A stretch of 64,000 bases of DNA from assembly GCF_007993935.1 (NCBI RefSeq), contig NZ_VITY01000002.1:186001-250000 (forward strand). Reading direction: 5' to 3'. This stretch comes from Bradyrhizobium macuxiense (GTDB lineage Bacteria; Pseudomonadota; Alphaproteobacteria; Rhizobiales; Xanthobacteraceae). Made by a program: the position numbers and the translations under genes. The notes below the pieces were generated by a model. The model was not told the origin of the DNA. It did not search any database and was given only the letters and a program-made list of their open reading frames with translations. This document shows positions 26,034-34,030 of this stretch, piece by piece; position 1 is the first letter of the stretch; every line of letters starts with the position of its first letter.

Positions 26034-26644
26034 TCCGGGTGCTGTTCACGATCCTCGCAGGCGTGCTGCTCGGCGGCGTGGTGCATCTCGTCAGCGTGCT
26101 GGCGCTGCCGCGCATCGCCTCGCAGGACGCCTATTCGCGGCTCACGCCGATGACCAAGCTCAACGAGGTGACGCAGCTGCCGCTGGCCGACCCGAGCCAC
26201 TCGCCGATGCCGCTGATGGATCCGGCCTTCGCGGTCGCGATCTGCCGCTACGATCTCTCGACCGGGCCGCTCAAGCTCACCGTGCCGGTCAGCCAGGCCT
26301 ACACTTCGGTGTCGTTCTACACCCGCAACGAGGTCGCCTATTACGCGATCAACGATCGCTCCGCCGGCAAGAAGGTGATCGAGCTCGACCTGATGACGGA
26401 AGCGCAGCACAACGAGCTGCCGGAGGACGAGGAAGTCACCGCCGCCGACCGGCTGATCATCGACTCGCCGACCTCGACCGGCCTGATCCTCCTGAAGGCG
26501 CTGGCGCCTGAGCCCGGCCTGATGCCGCAGGCGCAGGCCTCGCTCGCGGCCTCATCCTGCAAGGTGCAGACCGAGCCGGTTGCGGCCAAGCAGGAAGCGC
26601 CGCTGCCAGCTCCGGCCCCGCCGCCGGCGGCACGCAAACGCTAG
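26030..26644 (+). CDS. DUF1254 domain protein, membrane-anchored
   Basis: This 204-residue protein has an N-terminal hydrophobic segment (LFTILAGVLLGGVVHLVSVLAL), then a short DUF1254-type domain (DAYSRLTPMTKLNEVTQLPL, DPAFAVAICRYDLSTGP, VSFYTRNEVAYYAIND). The C-terminus is Pro/Ala-rich. It overlaps the DUF1214 gene by 4 bases (ATGA). Its TAG stop shares the CTAG tetramer at 26641-26644 with the convergent regulator gene. Confidence 0.87.
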   Translation: MIRVLFTILAGVLLGGVVHLVSVLALPRIASQDAYSRLTPMTKLNEVTQLPLADPSHSPMPLMDPAFAVAICRYDLSTGPLKLTVPVSQAYTSVSFYTRNEVAYYAINDRSAGKKVIELDLMTEAQHNELPEDEEVTAADRLIIDSPTSTGLILLKALAPEPGLMPQAQASLAASSCKVQTEPVAAKQEAPLPAPAPPPAARKR

Positions 26645-27756
26645 CCGGCGACCGTCAGTTTCGGGATGGCGCCGAGCAGCGCGACGACATCCCGTTGGCT
26701 GTGCGTTCCCGTCTTGGCAAACACCGCTTTGACCTGGTTGCGGATCGTTGCGCGGCTTAGCCCGTGAAGCGCCGCGATATCACCGATCGTCTGTCCCTGC
26801 ACGATGCCGCGGGCAACACGCGCTTCGCTGGGAGAGAGATCGAAGAGTCCGCGAATGAGCGCAAGGCTCGGCGCCTGGGGTGCCGTAACCGGCGTCACGA
26901 TCAGGATGCCCACCGCCCCATCGAAAAGATCGCGGGCTTCGCCGGGCATCGACACCAGATGAACAACCACGCGGTCCTGATTGTCTGCGCGGCACGCCGC
27001 AAAGGAACGCACGCCCTTGTCAAGCGGCGACCCCAGCTGGGACAAACCGGCACGCAGGAGGGCGTCAGCCGCGGCGTCTCTCATCGCGATACGGTCCCCG
27101 GGGAGCCAGCGCAAGACGTCCGTCATCCCTTCGATCAAGGCGTTCGCCACCAGAACACGTCCGGATCGTTCAATCGCCAACGCCGGCAGATCGACGAGCG
27201 CCAGAGCCTCGGTCGCCGCCTGCATCCGCGCCAGACGCCAGCGCGTCGCCAGCAGGCTAGCCCGCGCGAGATGGGGACGAAACCGGTCAAGAAAATCGAG
27301 ATCCTGCCGCGAAAAGGCCGGCTGGCCTGCGAGTCTTTCCATATGAAACACGACGAGCTCGCCGGAGGGACTATGGACGGCGGTCGCGCAGGCGTGCTCG
27401 AAACCCCACTTCTTGTTCCACTCCGTCCGATACGGATCGCGTTCCCATTCCTCTAGCGTGAAGACGTCTTGTTCGCTGACGAAACCAGGGTGATCCCGTG
27501 CCAGCAGCCTCGGGGTCGTCTCGGTACGACTGGACAGCCCCTCGCTGATGAAGGCCGAGAATGCCTCTTCGATCGATGGTGACATCACCACGCCATTCCA
27601 GACACCGCTCCACCGATCGCTGCCCGAGCTGATCATCACCATGCCGTGGGCGCCGCCGGCATGCGCAATGTCTTCCAGAACGTCCGGCCACAGGTCTGGA
27701 ACGACAGCAGCCTCATGGATCCGATCCACGATGCGCTCGAAGTCAATGTCCGTCAT
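26641..27756 (-). CDS. LuxR-type transcriptional regulator
   Basis: I chose the ATG at 27756 (MTDIDFERIVDRIHEAA); an in-frame ATG at 27768 is also possible. The 371-residue product has no clear sensor motif over its first 300 residues, which look like a GAF/PAS-like mixed fold (AHGMVMISSG, VFHMERLAGQPAFS). A C-terminal LuxR/GerE helix-turn-helix follows (LSPSEARVARGIVQGQ, IGDIAALHGLSRATIRNQV). There is no receiver domain or autoinducer-binding signature. Targets unknown. The 3' end is convergent with the DUF1254 gene. Confidence 0.85.
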   Translation of the reverse strand: MTDIDFERIVDRIHEAAVVPDLWPDVLEDIAHAGGAHGMVMISSGSDRWSGVWNGVVMSPSIEEAFSAFISEGLSSRTETTPRLLARDHPGFVSEQDVFTLEEWERDPYRTEWNKKWGFEHACATAVHSPSGELVVFHMERLAGQPAFSRQDLDFLDRFRPHLARASLLATRWRLARMQAATEALALVDLPALAIERSGRVLVANALIEGMTDVLRWLPGDRIAMRDAAADALLRAGLSQLGSPLDKGVRSFAACRADNQDRVVVHLVSMPGEARDLFDGAVGILIVTPVTAPQAPSLALIRGLFDLSPSEARVARGIVQGQTIGDIAALHGLSRATIRNQVKAVFAKTGTHSQRDVVALLGAIPKLTVAG

Positions 27757-27930
27757 TGCCACCCCCATCCGCCCCAAGACAATCGACGTCAAACAAACAG
27801 CCGGCGCAACTCCGCCCAAATACTGGCATCTCCATTGCCCGAATTTCAATCAGCAAGGTGGATGCAACGATCGCACCAGCATCGCTGGCAAGTTCTGCGA
27901 CGCAGGTCAAGTACGGGCCGCGCGGTCAAA

Positions 27931-28770
27931 TCAAACAGCGAGCGCGTGTCGGCCGCAACGGCAGGTCTCGTAGTCGACGGGATCGTGGCTGTTGACGATC
28001 GTGACATCGGAGCCATGCGCCGACTTCAGCTGGCGCAAACGCTCCTGGTTCTGGATCCGCGTCGCGCGATCCATATCCGCTCGGCGCTGGAACAGGCCGA
28101 GTACCAGCGGGATCCGCGGCCTGGCATCGAGCTGCGCGTGATGGAAATAGGCATCACCGGCGTGCAGCAGCCATCTCCCCTTGTCGCGCACCGCGATGCC
28201 GCAATGGCCGAGCGTGTGGCCCGGCAGCGGGATCATCAGAATGTCCGGCTCGCGGTCACCAAGCGCGCGCACACCCCTGAATCCGAACCAGTCCTCGCCA
28301 TCAGCGCCGTAGAACGTCCAGTCCGGCCCATGCTTCCATTGCGCCGTGATGTAGCGTCCTTGCGGCGGTGTAACCTGATGCGTCACCGCCATATCGTATT
28401 CCTTGCGATGGACGTGCACCTTGGCTTTCGGAAAGTCCGGCACGCCGCCAGCGTGATCGCGATCGAGATGCGTGAGCAACAGATGGCGCACATCATCGGG
28501 CGAGAAGCCCAGCGCCTTCACCTGACGGACGGCGGTCTCGGCCGGATCGAGTCGCGGCGTGGTCTGCCGCACCCATTTGCGCCCGAGCCGCGGCGGGTCG
28601 CCGATGTCGTCGAGCCCGATACCGGTGTCGACCAGCACGAGGCCGTCATTGCTCTCGACGAGCAGGCAATGACAGACCATCCGCGCCCGCTGGAAGATGC
28701 TGCCGCTGCCGTTGACGAGCCGTTTTCCGATCGGGCACATCGTGCCCGTGTTGAGATGATGGATGCGCAT
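27931..28770 (-). CDS. MBL-fold hydrolase, N-acyl homoserine lactonase-like
   Basis: This 279-residue metallo-beta-lactamase-fold protein has the metal motif as THLDRDHAGG, that is H-x-D-x-D-H, with Asp in place of the second His of the classical H-x-H-x-D-H. Further ligands are PGHTLGH, HAGDAYF and a late SHD. This variant occurs in proteins grouped with AHL lactonases, but that group also includes hydrolases of other lactones and esters. No signal peptide is visible, so it is cytoplasmic. It is divergent from the LysR gene, which probably controls it. Confidence 0.85.
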   Translation of the reverse strand: MRIHHLNTGTMCPIGKRLVNGSGSIFQRARMVCHCLLVESNDGLVLVDTGIGLDDIGDPPRLGRKWVRQTTPRLDPAETAVRQVKALGFSPDDVRHLLLTHLDRDHAGGVPDFPKAKVHVHRKEYDMAVTHQVTPPQGRYITAQWKHGPDWTFYGADGEDWFGFRGVRALGDREPDILMIPLPGHTLGHCGIAVRDKGRWLLHAGDAYFHHAQLDARPRIPLVLGLFQRRADMDRATRIQNQERLRQLKSAHGSDVTIVNSHDPVDYETCRCGRHALAV

Positions 28771-28837
28771 GACAAATCCTCCGCTGACGCCGGCGCAGGC
28801 TTGCCACTCGCATTTCCATAGGTAAAATATTGTCTTT

Positions 28838-28852
28838 CTATCTATACGATAG
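28838..28852. promoter_or_regulatory. LysR-type T-N11-A dyad
   Basis: CTATC-TATAC-GATAG contains the T-N11-A pattern with matching half-sites. It lies 10 to 24 bases upstream of the LysR ATG and about 70 bases upstream of the divergent hydrolase start, as expected for a site that autoregulates the regulator and controls the neighbour. Confidence 0.55.
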
Positions 28853-28861
28853 GATAGGCCT

Positions 28862-29722
28862 ATGGATATCCGCGAACTCCGTTATTTTGCCGCGGTCTAC
28901 CGCGAGCGCAATCTGACCGCTGCGGCGAAGCGCTGCTTCATCTCGCAACCCTCGATCTCCGCGGCGATCACCAATCTCGAGGCCGAGCTCGGCACCACGC
29001 TGTTCATCCGGCACAAGAAGGGCATGGCGCCGACGGAATCTGCCGCGCAGTTTCACGGCATCGCCCGCAAGATCATCGACGACGCGGACGCGGCGCGAAA
29101 CCTGTTTCGCAAACCGGCGACGAAGCAGGCGCTGACGCTCGGTCTGTTGCGGACACTCGATCAGGCCCGGACCATCGCCCTGCTGAAGCCGCTGACCGGC
29201 AACGTCGATCTCGCGCTTCGGCTGGTCGGCGCCAGCCAAAAGTCCGACGCGCGGATCGTCGCAAGAACCATGATCGGCCCCGGCGAGCACTTCATCCCGC
29301 TGTGGAGCGAGCGCTATGTCGCGGCACTGCCGCCGTCGCATCCCCTCACCCTCAAGGAGACGCTGCGAACCACCGACTTCGCCGGCGTTCCGAGGATCGA
29401 TCGCTGCCATTGCGAGCAGCAGGAGTTTTTCAAGCGCACCGCGCCGCCGCGCAAGCCGGTGGCGATCGCGGAATCGGAGGAATGGGCGATGGCGCTGGTC
29501 GCGGCCGGGGTTGGCGTGGCGATCGTCCCCGAAGGCGTGGCCCGCGGCAATCCGGATGTGGCGGTGCGTGCGATCGATGTCGACGTGACGCGCCAGGTCG
29601 GCCTCGCCTACCCTTCAGCGCATCCGCCCTCCGATGCGCTGAAGGAGTTCATTGCGAGCCTGCCGCGGCAGGCCGACAGCCGCCGCGGCGGGTCCGCGAT
29701 CAAGAAGGTGAAACGGGCCTAG
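28862..29722 (+). CDS. LysR-family transcriptional regulator
   Basis: This 286-residue protein begins with the LysR winged helix-turn-helix (RELRYFAAVYRERNLTAAAKR, SQPSISAAITNLEAELGTTLF). The effector-binding domain follows. The segment RIDRCHCEQQEFF contains a C-x-C pair that is not typical and could be redox- or ligand-related. The C-terminus is basic. It is divergent from the lactonase-like gene, the usual arrangement for a LysR regulator and its target. The stop codon shares CTAG with the convergent lipoprotein gene. Confidence 0.92.
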   Translation: MDIRELRYFAAVYRERNLTAAAKRCFISQPSISAAITNLEAELGTTLFIRHKKGMAPTESAAQFHGIARKIIDDADAARNLFRKPATKQALTLGLLRTLDQARTIALLKPLTGNVDLALRLVGASQKSDARIVARTMIGPGEHFIPLWSERYVAALPPSHPLTLKETLRTTDFAGVPRIDRCHCEQQEFFKRTAPPRKPVAIAESEEWAMALVAAGVGVAIVPEGVARGNPDVAVRAIDVDVTRQVGLAYPSAHPPSDALKEFIASLPRQADSRRGGSAIKKVKRA

Positions 29723-30486
29723 CCCTTCGTCACCACGGCCTGCCCCGTGACCGGCCCGGAGACCAGCGGCGCATTGGCGGTGAGCCGGGCGAGTTCGTTG
29801 ATCTGGCGTTCGGCATCCGCGGCCATGCCGTCGGGCGCCTGGATCACCAGCCGCTCCAGCGCCCAGCGATAGGACGAGATCCGCCGCTCGAGGGCCTGCT
29901 GGACCCACTGCACGATCAGCGTGTTCTCTTCCATCCGCGCCAACGCATCGGCCCGCTCGCGCGGCGACACGTCGGCGATCATGTTGAGGCTGGCACTACG
30001 CTTGCGGTCGAGCTCGATCACCTGGATCGCGGTGGCGAAGAAAGGCTCGAACCGGGTGATGTCGTCGCGTACCTGGTCAATCAGCAGCGAATAGCGCGAG
30101 GCGAACGAGCGATGCGGTTCGTCGATCAGGTTGCGACCATACGCGGTGCGATCGAACACCGCCTTCTGCCGCCACGGCGAAGGAAGCGGCTGGTAGTCGC
30201 CAAACACGCTCTTCCACGCCGGGCGCGACAGCGGCGGCTCGACGAACTGATAGGCGAGATCGCGCAGCTGGCGTTCGTGCTCGGTGAGCTGGAATTGCGA
30301 GGCATTCTTGCCGACGCTGCCGGTCGCCTCGGCGCCCATCCAGCGATGCATGTCGTCGTTGCGGAAGTCGGCGCGGGTGCGCCCGAAATCGCCGCCGCTG
30401 CAGCCCGCGAGCGCCGCGCCCGCCAGCAGCAGGATCAGCGCCGGGAGTGACCGCCGAACGACGGTCCGCTGCACAGGCTTGGGCAT
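29719..30486 (-). CDS. Lipoprotein of unknown function
   Basis: I chose the ATG at 30486, giving 255 residues with a lipoprotein signal peptide and lipobox LAGC at about residues 25-28. The mature protein is helical, with a central segment RDLAYQFVEPPLSRPAWKS and no recognised domain. It starts 16 bases past the 64-residue gene upstream and is probably in the same transcript, under the CtrA-like box at 30766-30780. Periplasmic-side membrane anchoring is expected. Confidence 0.75.
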   Translation of the reverse strand: MPKPVQRTVVRRSLPALILLLAGAALAGCSGGDFGRTRADFRNDDMHRWMGAEATGSVGKNASQFQLTEHERQLRDLAYQFVEPPLSRPAWKSVFGDYQPLPSPWRQKAVFDRTAYGRNLIDEPHRSFASRYSLLIDQVRDDITRFEPFFATAIQVIELDRKRSASLNMIADVSPRERADALARMEENTLIVQWVQQALERRISSYRWALERLVIQAPDGMAADAERQINELARLTANAPLVSGPVTGQAVVTKG

Positions 30487-30502
30487 TGCACGCTGTCCGC
30501 GA

Positions 30503-30697
30503 TCAGGAGCGGCGTCGGCGCCGGCGGCCCTGCGCAGTGCCCTGCTCCGGTCCGCGACCACCGCCGGTCTCCTCCGTCGTTCGCTCGATCCGGACGACGG
30601 GAAGGATCAGCACGGTCCCCATGCCTTCGCCGGCAGCACCGGCCATGCTCGGCCGCCGTGCAGCCGCATCTGCCGGAAACTCAACGATGGTGCCCAT
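30503..30697 (-). CDS. Small hypothetical protein
   Basis: From the ATG at 30697 the product has 64 residues: MGTIVEFPADAAARR, a middle GTVLILPVVRIERT, and an Arg-rich C-terminus. It has no motif or membrane segment. A longer frame exists upstream, but it runs through the promoter region containing the CtrA-like boxes, so the short start is preferred. It precedes the lipoprotein gene by 16 bases. Confidence 0.55.
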   Translation of the reverse strand: MGTIVEFPADAAARRPSMAGAAGEGMGTVLILPVVRIERTTEETGGGRGPEQGTAQGRRRRRRS

Positions 30698-30765
30698 GTT
30701 CCGTTCTCTCTGGCCCCGCACGGACATGATTTGCCCCGCGCACGCCGAGTTAAGAACGGGCATGG

Positions 30766-30780
30766 TTAATGACATCTTAA
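30766..30780. promoter_or_regulatory. Perfect CtrA box TTAA-N7-TTAA
   Basis: TTAA-TGACATC-TTAA matches the full CtrA consensus spacing. It lies 69 bases upstream of the ATG of the minus-strand 64-residue gene, a typical promoter position. Confidence 0.7.
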
Positions 30781-30867
30781 ACTGCCGATACGGACGGTTA
30801 CGGATATGGCGCTGTGCCTTAATAGACACGCGCAAATTCGAGCGTTCGCCTTCACGGCTTGTTTTCC

Positions 30868-30882
30868 TTAACTGCGTCTTAA
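30868..30882. promoter_or_regulatory. Second perfect CtrA box TTAA-N7-TTAA
   Basis: TTAA-CTGCGTC-TTAA again matches the full consensus. It lies 71 bases upstream of the ATG of the plus-strand DUF2336 gene, so each divergent gene has its own box at nearly the same distance. Confidence 0.7.
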
Positions 30883-30952
30883 AACAGCCTGCGTAGGCTC
30901 GCTGCCACAGGGTTTTCAAACTGAATCTTACTGGCAAGTCGCGTACGCCGAG

Positions 30953-31924
30953 ATGAGCGCAGCTCCGCTATTTCCTGGTTTCGATGGGCTGATGACGCTC
31001 TCCCGTCGTGAGGGCGTCGATATCCGCCCCACTCTGCTGCGCGTCCTGACCGACCTCTATGTGCAGGCCAGCGCACACTCCGCCGATGAAGAGCGCCAGT
31101 TCGTCGAGCTGACGTCGCGCCTGATCGACGAGGTCGACGACGCGACCCGCGCCGCGGTCCGCGCGCGGCTTGCGATCTATCCGGCAACGCCCGCCAGGAT
31201 CATGGACAAACTCGGGCTGCGGCGCGCCGGACCGGACCAGCCGATGCCGGCTGCCGCAGCCATTGCCCCGCCCGCAGCGTCACCGCCGGCGGCGAGGATT
31301 CCAACCGAGGCCGAGCAGCGGATGGCGGCGAGCCTCGCGATGCGGCCGAATGATGCCGCCGAAATCTCCGACATGTTCTTTACCGCCAGCGCTAAGGAAC
31401 GCGCGCAGATCCTGCACAATCTGCAGGAGACGCCGCTGAAGGCCGCGGCACGGATTCCGGCCGCCCGCGCCGCGCGCGCGATCCATATCCTGGAGATGGC
31501 GGCGTTTGCCGAGGACCTCGACAACTTCACGCTCGAACTCGGCGAAGCGCTGATCCTGCCGTCGCGGATCGCCACCGACGTCGTCAACGATCCCGGCGGC
31601 GAGCCGCTCGCCTGCGCCATGCGGGCGCTCGACGTGTCGAGCGCCGCGTTCCAGCGCATCCTGATGTTCCTCAATCCGGAAGCCGGCTCGTCGGTCAACT
31701 ATGTCTACCGTCTGTCACGGCTCTACGATCGCCTCAGCGAGCGCTCGGCGCTGGTGATGCTGGCGGCCTGGCGCGGCTCGACCATGGCGGTGGCCCGCAA
31801 CAAGTATCGCTCCGCGCTCTATGACGATGAGCGTCATCGCGTGCGCGCCGCGCCGCCGCAGACGCGATCCACGGTGCAACCGGGCAGCGCGCCCGCCATT
31901 CGCAATCAGAAATCCGGAAGCTAA
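30953..31924 (+). CDS. DUF2336 domain protein
   Basis: This 323-residue protein matches the alphaproteobacterial DUF2336 family: FVELTSRLIDEVDDATRAAVRARLA near the N-terminus, then a helical repeat-like middle (ILHNLQETPLKAAARIP and FQRILMFLNPEAGSSVNYVYRLSRLY). No catalytic motif, signal peptide or membrane segment. The family has no firm function. The perfect CtrA box 71 bases upstream suggests cell-cycle or motility-linked expression. Confidence 0.85.
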   Translation: MSAAPLFPGFDGLMTLSRREGVDIRPTLLRVLTDLYVQASAHSADEERQFVELTSRLIDEVDDATRAAVRARLAIYPATPARIMDKLGLRRAGPDQPMPAAAAIAPPAASPPAARIPTEAEQRMAASLAMRPNDAAEISDMFFTASAKERAQILHNLQETPLKAAARIPAARAARAIHILEMAAFAEDLDNFTLELGEALILPSRIATDVVNDPGGEPLACAMRALDVSSAAFQRILMFLNPEAGSSVNYVYRLSRLYDRLSERSALVMLAAWRGSTMAVARNKYRSALYDDERHRVRAAPPQTRSTVQPGSAPAIRNQKSGS

Positions 31925-32017
31925 CGCGCGACCATTGCGTTCCAGCTTTATTGGGGGCATGCGTGGACTCGCTGGCGCGGCAAGCTCGCCGCGGCGCCCT
32001 GCCACCCGCCCCGCCGA

Positions 32018-33124
32018 TTAACTCAGGGTGGCGAACGCGGCCGGCGTGAACTCGGCGACCTCGCGACCTTGCCGTACTTTCTCAAGCCAGGCGGCATCCT
32101 GCAGCAACGCGCGTCCGACCGCGACCAGGTCGAACTCGCCGCGTTCCAGCCGCCTGAGCAGTCCATCCAGCGGCGTGGATTGGGCGGTCTCGCCCGCCAA
32201 GGATGCGTAGACGTCGCCAGACAGGCCGACGGCGCCAACGGTTATCGCGGTGACCCCCGTGAGCTTCTTCGCCCAGCCGGCAAGATTCAGCTCCCGATCG
32301 ATCTCGGGGAAAGCGGGCAGCCAGAACTTCGGCTGCGAGAGGTGGAAGGCATCCGCTCCGGCGTCGACAAGGACGGAAAGCCATTGTTCCAGCGCCTTCG
32401 GCGTCGCGGCCAACCGTGCACTGAAGTCTTTCGGCTTCCATTGCGAGAGGCGGAGAATCACCGGGAAGCCCGAGGTCACCACCGACCGGATTGCGTTCAG
32501 AATTTCGACCACGAAGCGAGAACGCTCGATGAGCGTCGAGCCACCGTATTCGTCGTCGCGCAAGTTGAGATGGTCGTAGAAGAACTGATTGATGAGATAG
32601 CCGTGCGCCCCCATCAGCTCTATGCCGTCGAAGCCGAGCCGCTCGGCATCCATTGCTGCCTTCGCGAACGCGTCGATGATGTCGGCCACGTCGGCCTCGC
32701 TCATCGGTTGATTGACGCGCTCGCCTGTCACCGAAAGCCCCGAGGGACTTTCATAGGGCGCAGGGGGTGTCCAGTCCGGTACCGCGTTCGAGAGCTTATG
32801 CCCCACATGAACCAACTGCGGCGCGATGCGCCCACCTGCCGCGTGAACCTCGTCCACCACTTTCTTCCAGCCGGCGAGCGCTGTCTCACCGTGGAAGTGG
32901 GGCATATCGGGCTCGTTGAGTGCAGCCGGACGACCGACCCCCGTTGCCTCCGTGATGATGAGACCGACGCCATTCTCTGCGCGGCGGCGATAATAGCCGG
33001 CGACCTCGGCGGTTGGTACACCGCCCGGAGACTTGGACCGCGTCATCGGAGCCATCACGACGCGGTTCGGCAGGTTCAGTGCGTTCAGGCGGTAGGATCT
33101 GAACAGGACGCCAAGACTGGACAT
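32018..33124 (-). CDS. NADH:flavin oxidoreductase (Old Yellow Enzyme family)
   Basis: I chose the ATG at 33124; the upstream in-frame extension has no OYE similarity. The 368-residue TIM-barrel protein has VMAPMTRSKS, the FMN/substrate segments TEATGVGR, IAPQLVHVGH, FDGIELMGAHGYLINQF and DEYGGS, and a C-terminal VAVGRALLQDAAW. The active-site His pair found in the family is replaced here or shifted (GAHGYL). Such enzymes reduce activated C=C bonds or nitro groups with NAD(P)H. The physiological substrate is unknown. Confidence 0.92.
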   Translation of the reverse strand: MSSLGVLFRSYRLNALNLPNRVVMAPMTRSKSPGGVPTAEVAGYYRRRAENGVGLIITEATGVGRPAALNEPDMPHFHGETALAGWKKVVDEVHAAGGRIAPQLVHVGHKLSNAVPDWTPPAPYESPSGLSVTGERVNQPMSEADVADIIDAFAKAAMDAERLGFDGIELMGAHGYLINQFFYDHLNLRDDEYGGSTLIERSRFVVEILNAIRSVVTSGFPVILRLSQWKPKDFSARLAATPKALEQWLSVLVDAGADAFHLSQPKFWLPAFPEIDRELNLAGWAKKLTGVTAITVGAVGLSGDVYASLAGETAQSTPLDGLLRRLERGEFDLVAVGRALLQDAAWLEKVRQGREVAEFTPAAFATLS

Positions 33125-33461
33125 GGGATGTTCCGGGGCGCAGAGAGAGCGACCGTCGCGATGGTGCCGGCGCATCTCCGATAGCCAAACCAGCGAAACG
33201 CCTGACGACGGCTTGCATCACGGCGTACCTAGGGCCGCGGACTGCCGAACGGGACTGCGCAATGCTCGACAACGGCTGTGCATCGGCGCACCACTCCGAC
33301 CGACCGCGCTTCGCCTGGCTACGCCGCGCGGTCGCGAGGGGCTCGGCGGTCGTGTCCGGATCTGGTCCGAGCGCGAAGTCGTTGGATGTCGGGATTTGCG
33401 TCGCCGCTGTGGAGCAAGCGGCCATCAAATGCGCCTGCTTCCCCGGCAGCCGAGGCTGCGC
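33125..33461. other. Intergenic region with no supported gene
   Basis: These 337 bases separate the start of the OYE gene from the stop of the DUF1491 gene. Open frames exist only because of high GC; none has a ribosome site or recognisable product. No repeat or hairpin of note. Confidence 0.4.
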
Positions 33462-33806
33462 CTAGGCCTTCGCCAGATCGAGAAAATGCCGTCCGGCGCG
33501 ATCCTCGGTCTCGACGATCCAGGCGTCGGGATCGAAGCGCAGCTCCTTGGTCAATCGCTCCTCGACTGACGGCTCGGACACCGGCTGCGGCGCCGTCGGC
33601 ACGAACAGCCGCTCGACCGGACGGCTGTCGTCATAGACCGTCTGCGGCGCCGGCGCGTACAGCATCGCGTTGCCATCCATCAGCGCCACCTTGACGAATA
33701 CGGCACCGGCCTCTTCGGCGCCCTTCTTGCGGACCGCGCCGAACACGCCTTCGGTCTGGCAGCGGCGCAGATAGGCCGCAACCCAAATACTGGTTTTCAA
33801 TCGCAT
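33462..33806 (-). CDS. DUF1491 family protein
   Basis: From the ATG at 33806 the product has 114 residues and matches DUF1491: MRLKTSIWVAAYLRRCQTEG, EEAGAVFVKVALMDG, and a C-terminal FDPDAWIVETEDRAGRHFLDL. It is cytoplasmic with no membrane segment. The family is alphaproteobacterial and uncharacterised. The longer in-frame extension upstream has no family match. Confidence 0.85.
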   Translation of the reverse strand: MRLKTSIWVAAYLRRCQTEGVFGAVRKKGAEEAGAVFVKVALMDGNAMLYAPAPQTVYDDSRPVERLFVPTAPQPVSEPSVEERLTKELRFDPDAWIVETEDRAGRHFLDLAKA

Positions 33807-34030
33807 GCGCCGACCTATAGGCCAGCGGCGCGGCCACGTCCAATTGTCACAGATGTCGTCACGCTGCGCGGGTTGACCGACACAATCGTCGCTCATATCC
33901 TTGCAGTTGCGGTGCAAGCCGCGCCCGGGTCCACGGGAAGGGTTGAACCCACTTGCACCGAATACGCGGCCAACGAAGCCTTTGTGCAGCCGGTTTTGTG
34001 GACCATCGGCGATGATGCACGGAGGTTGCC

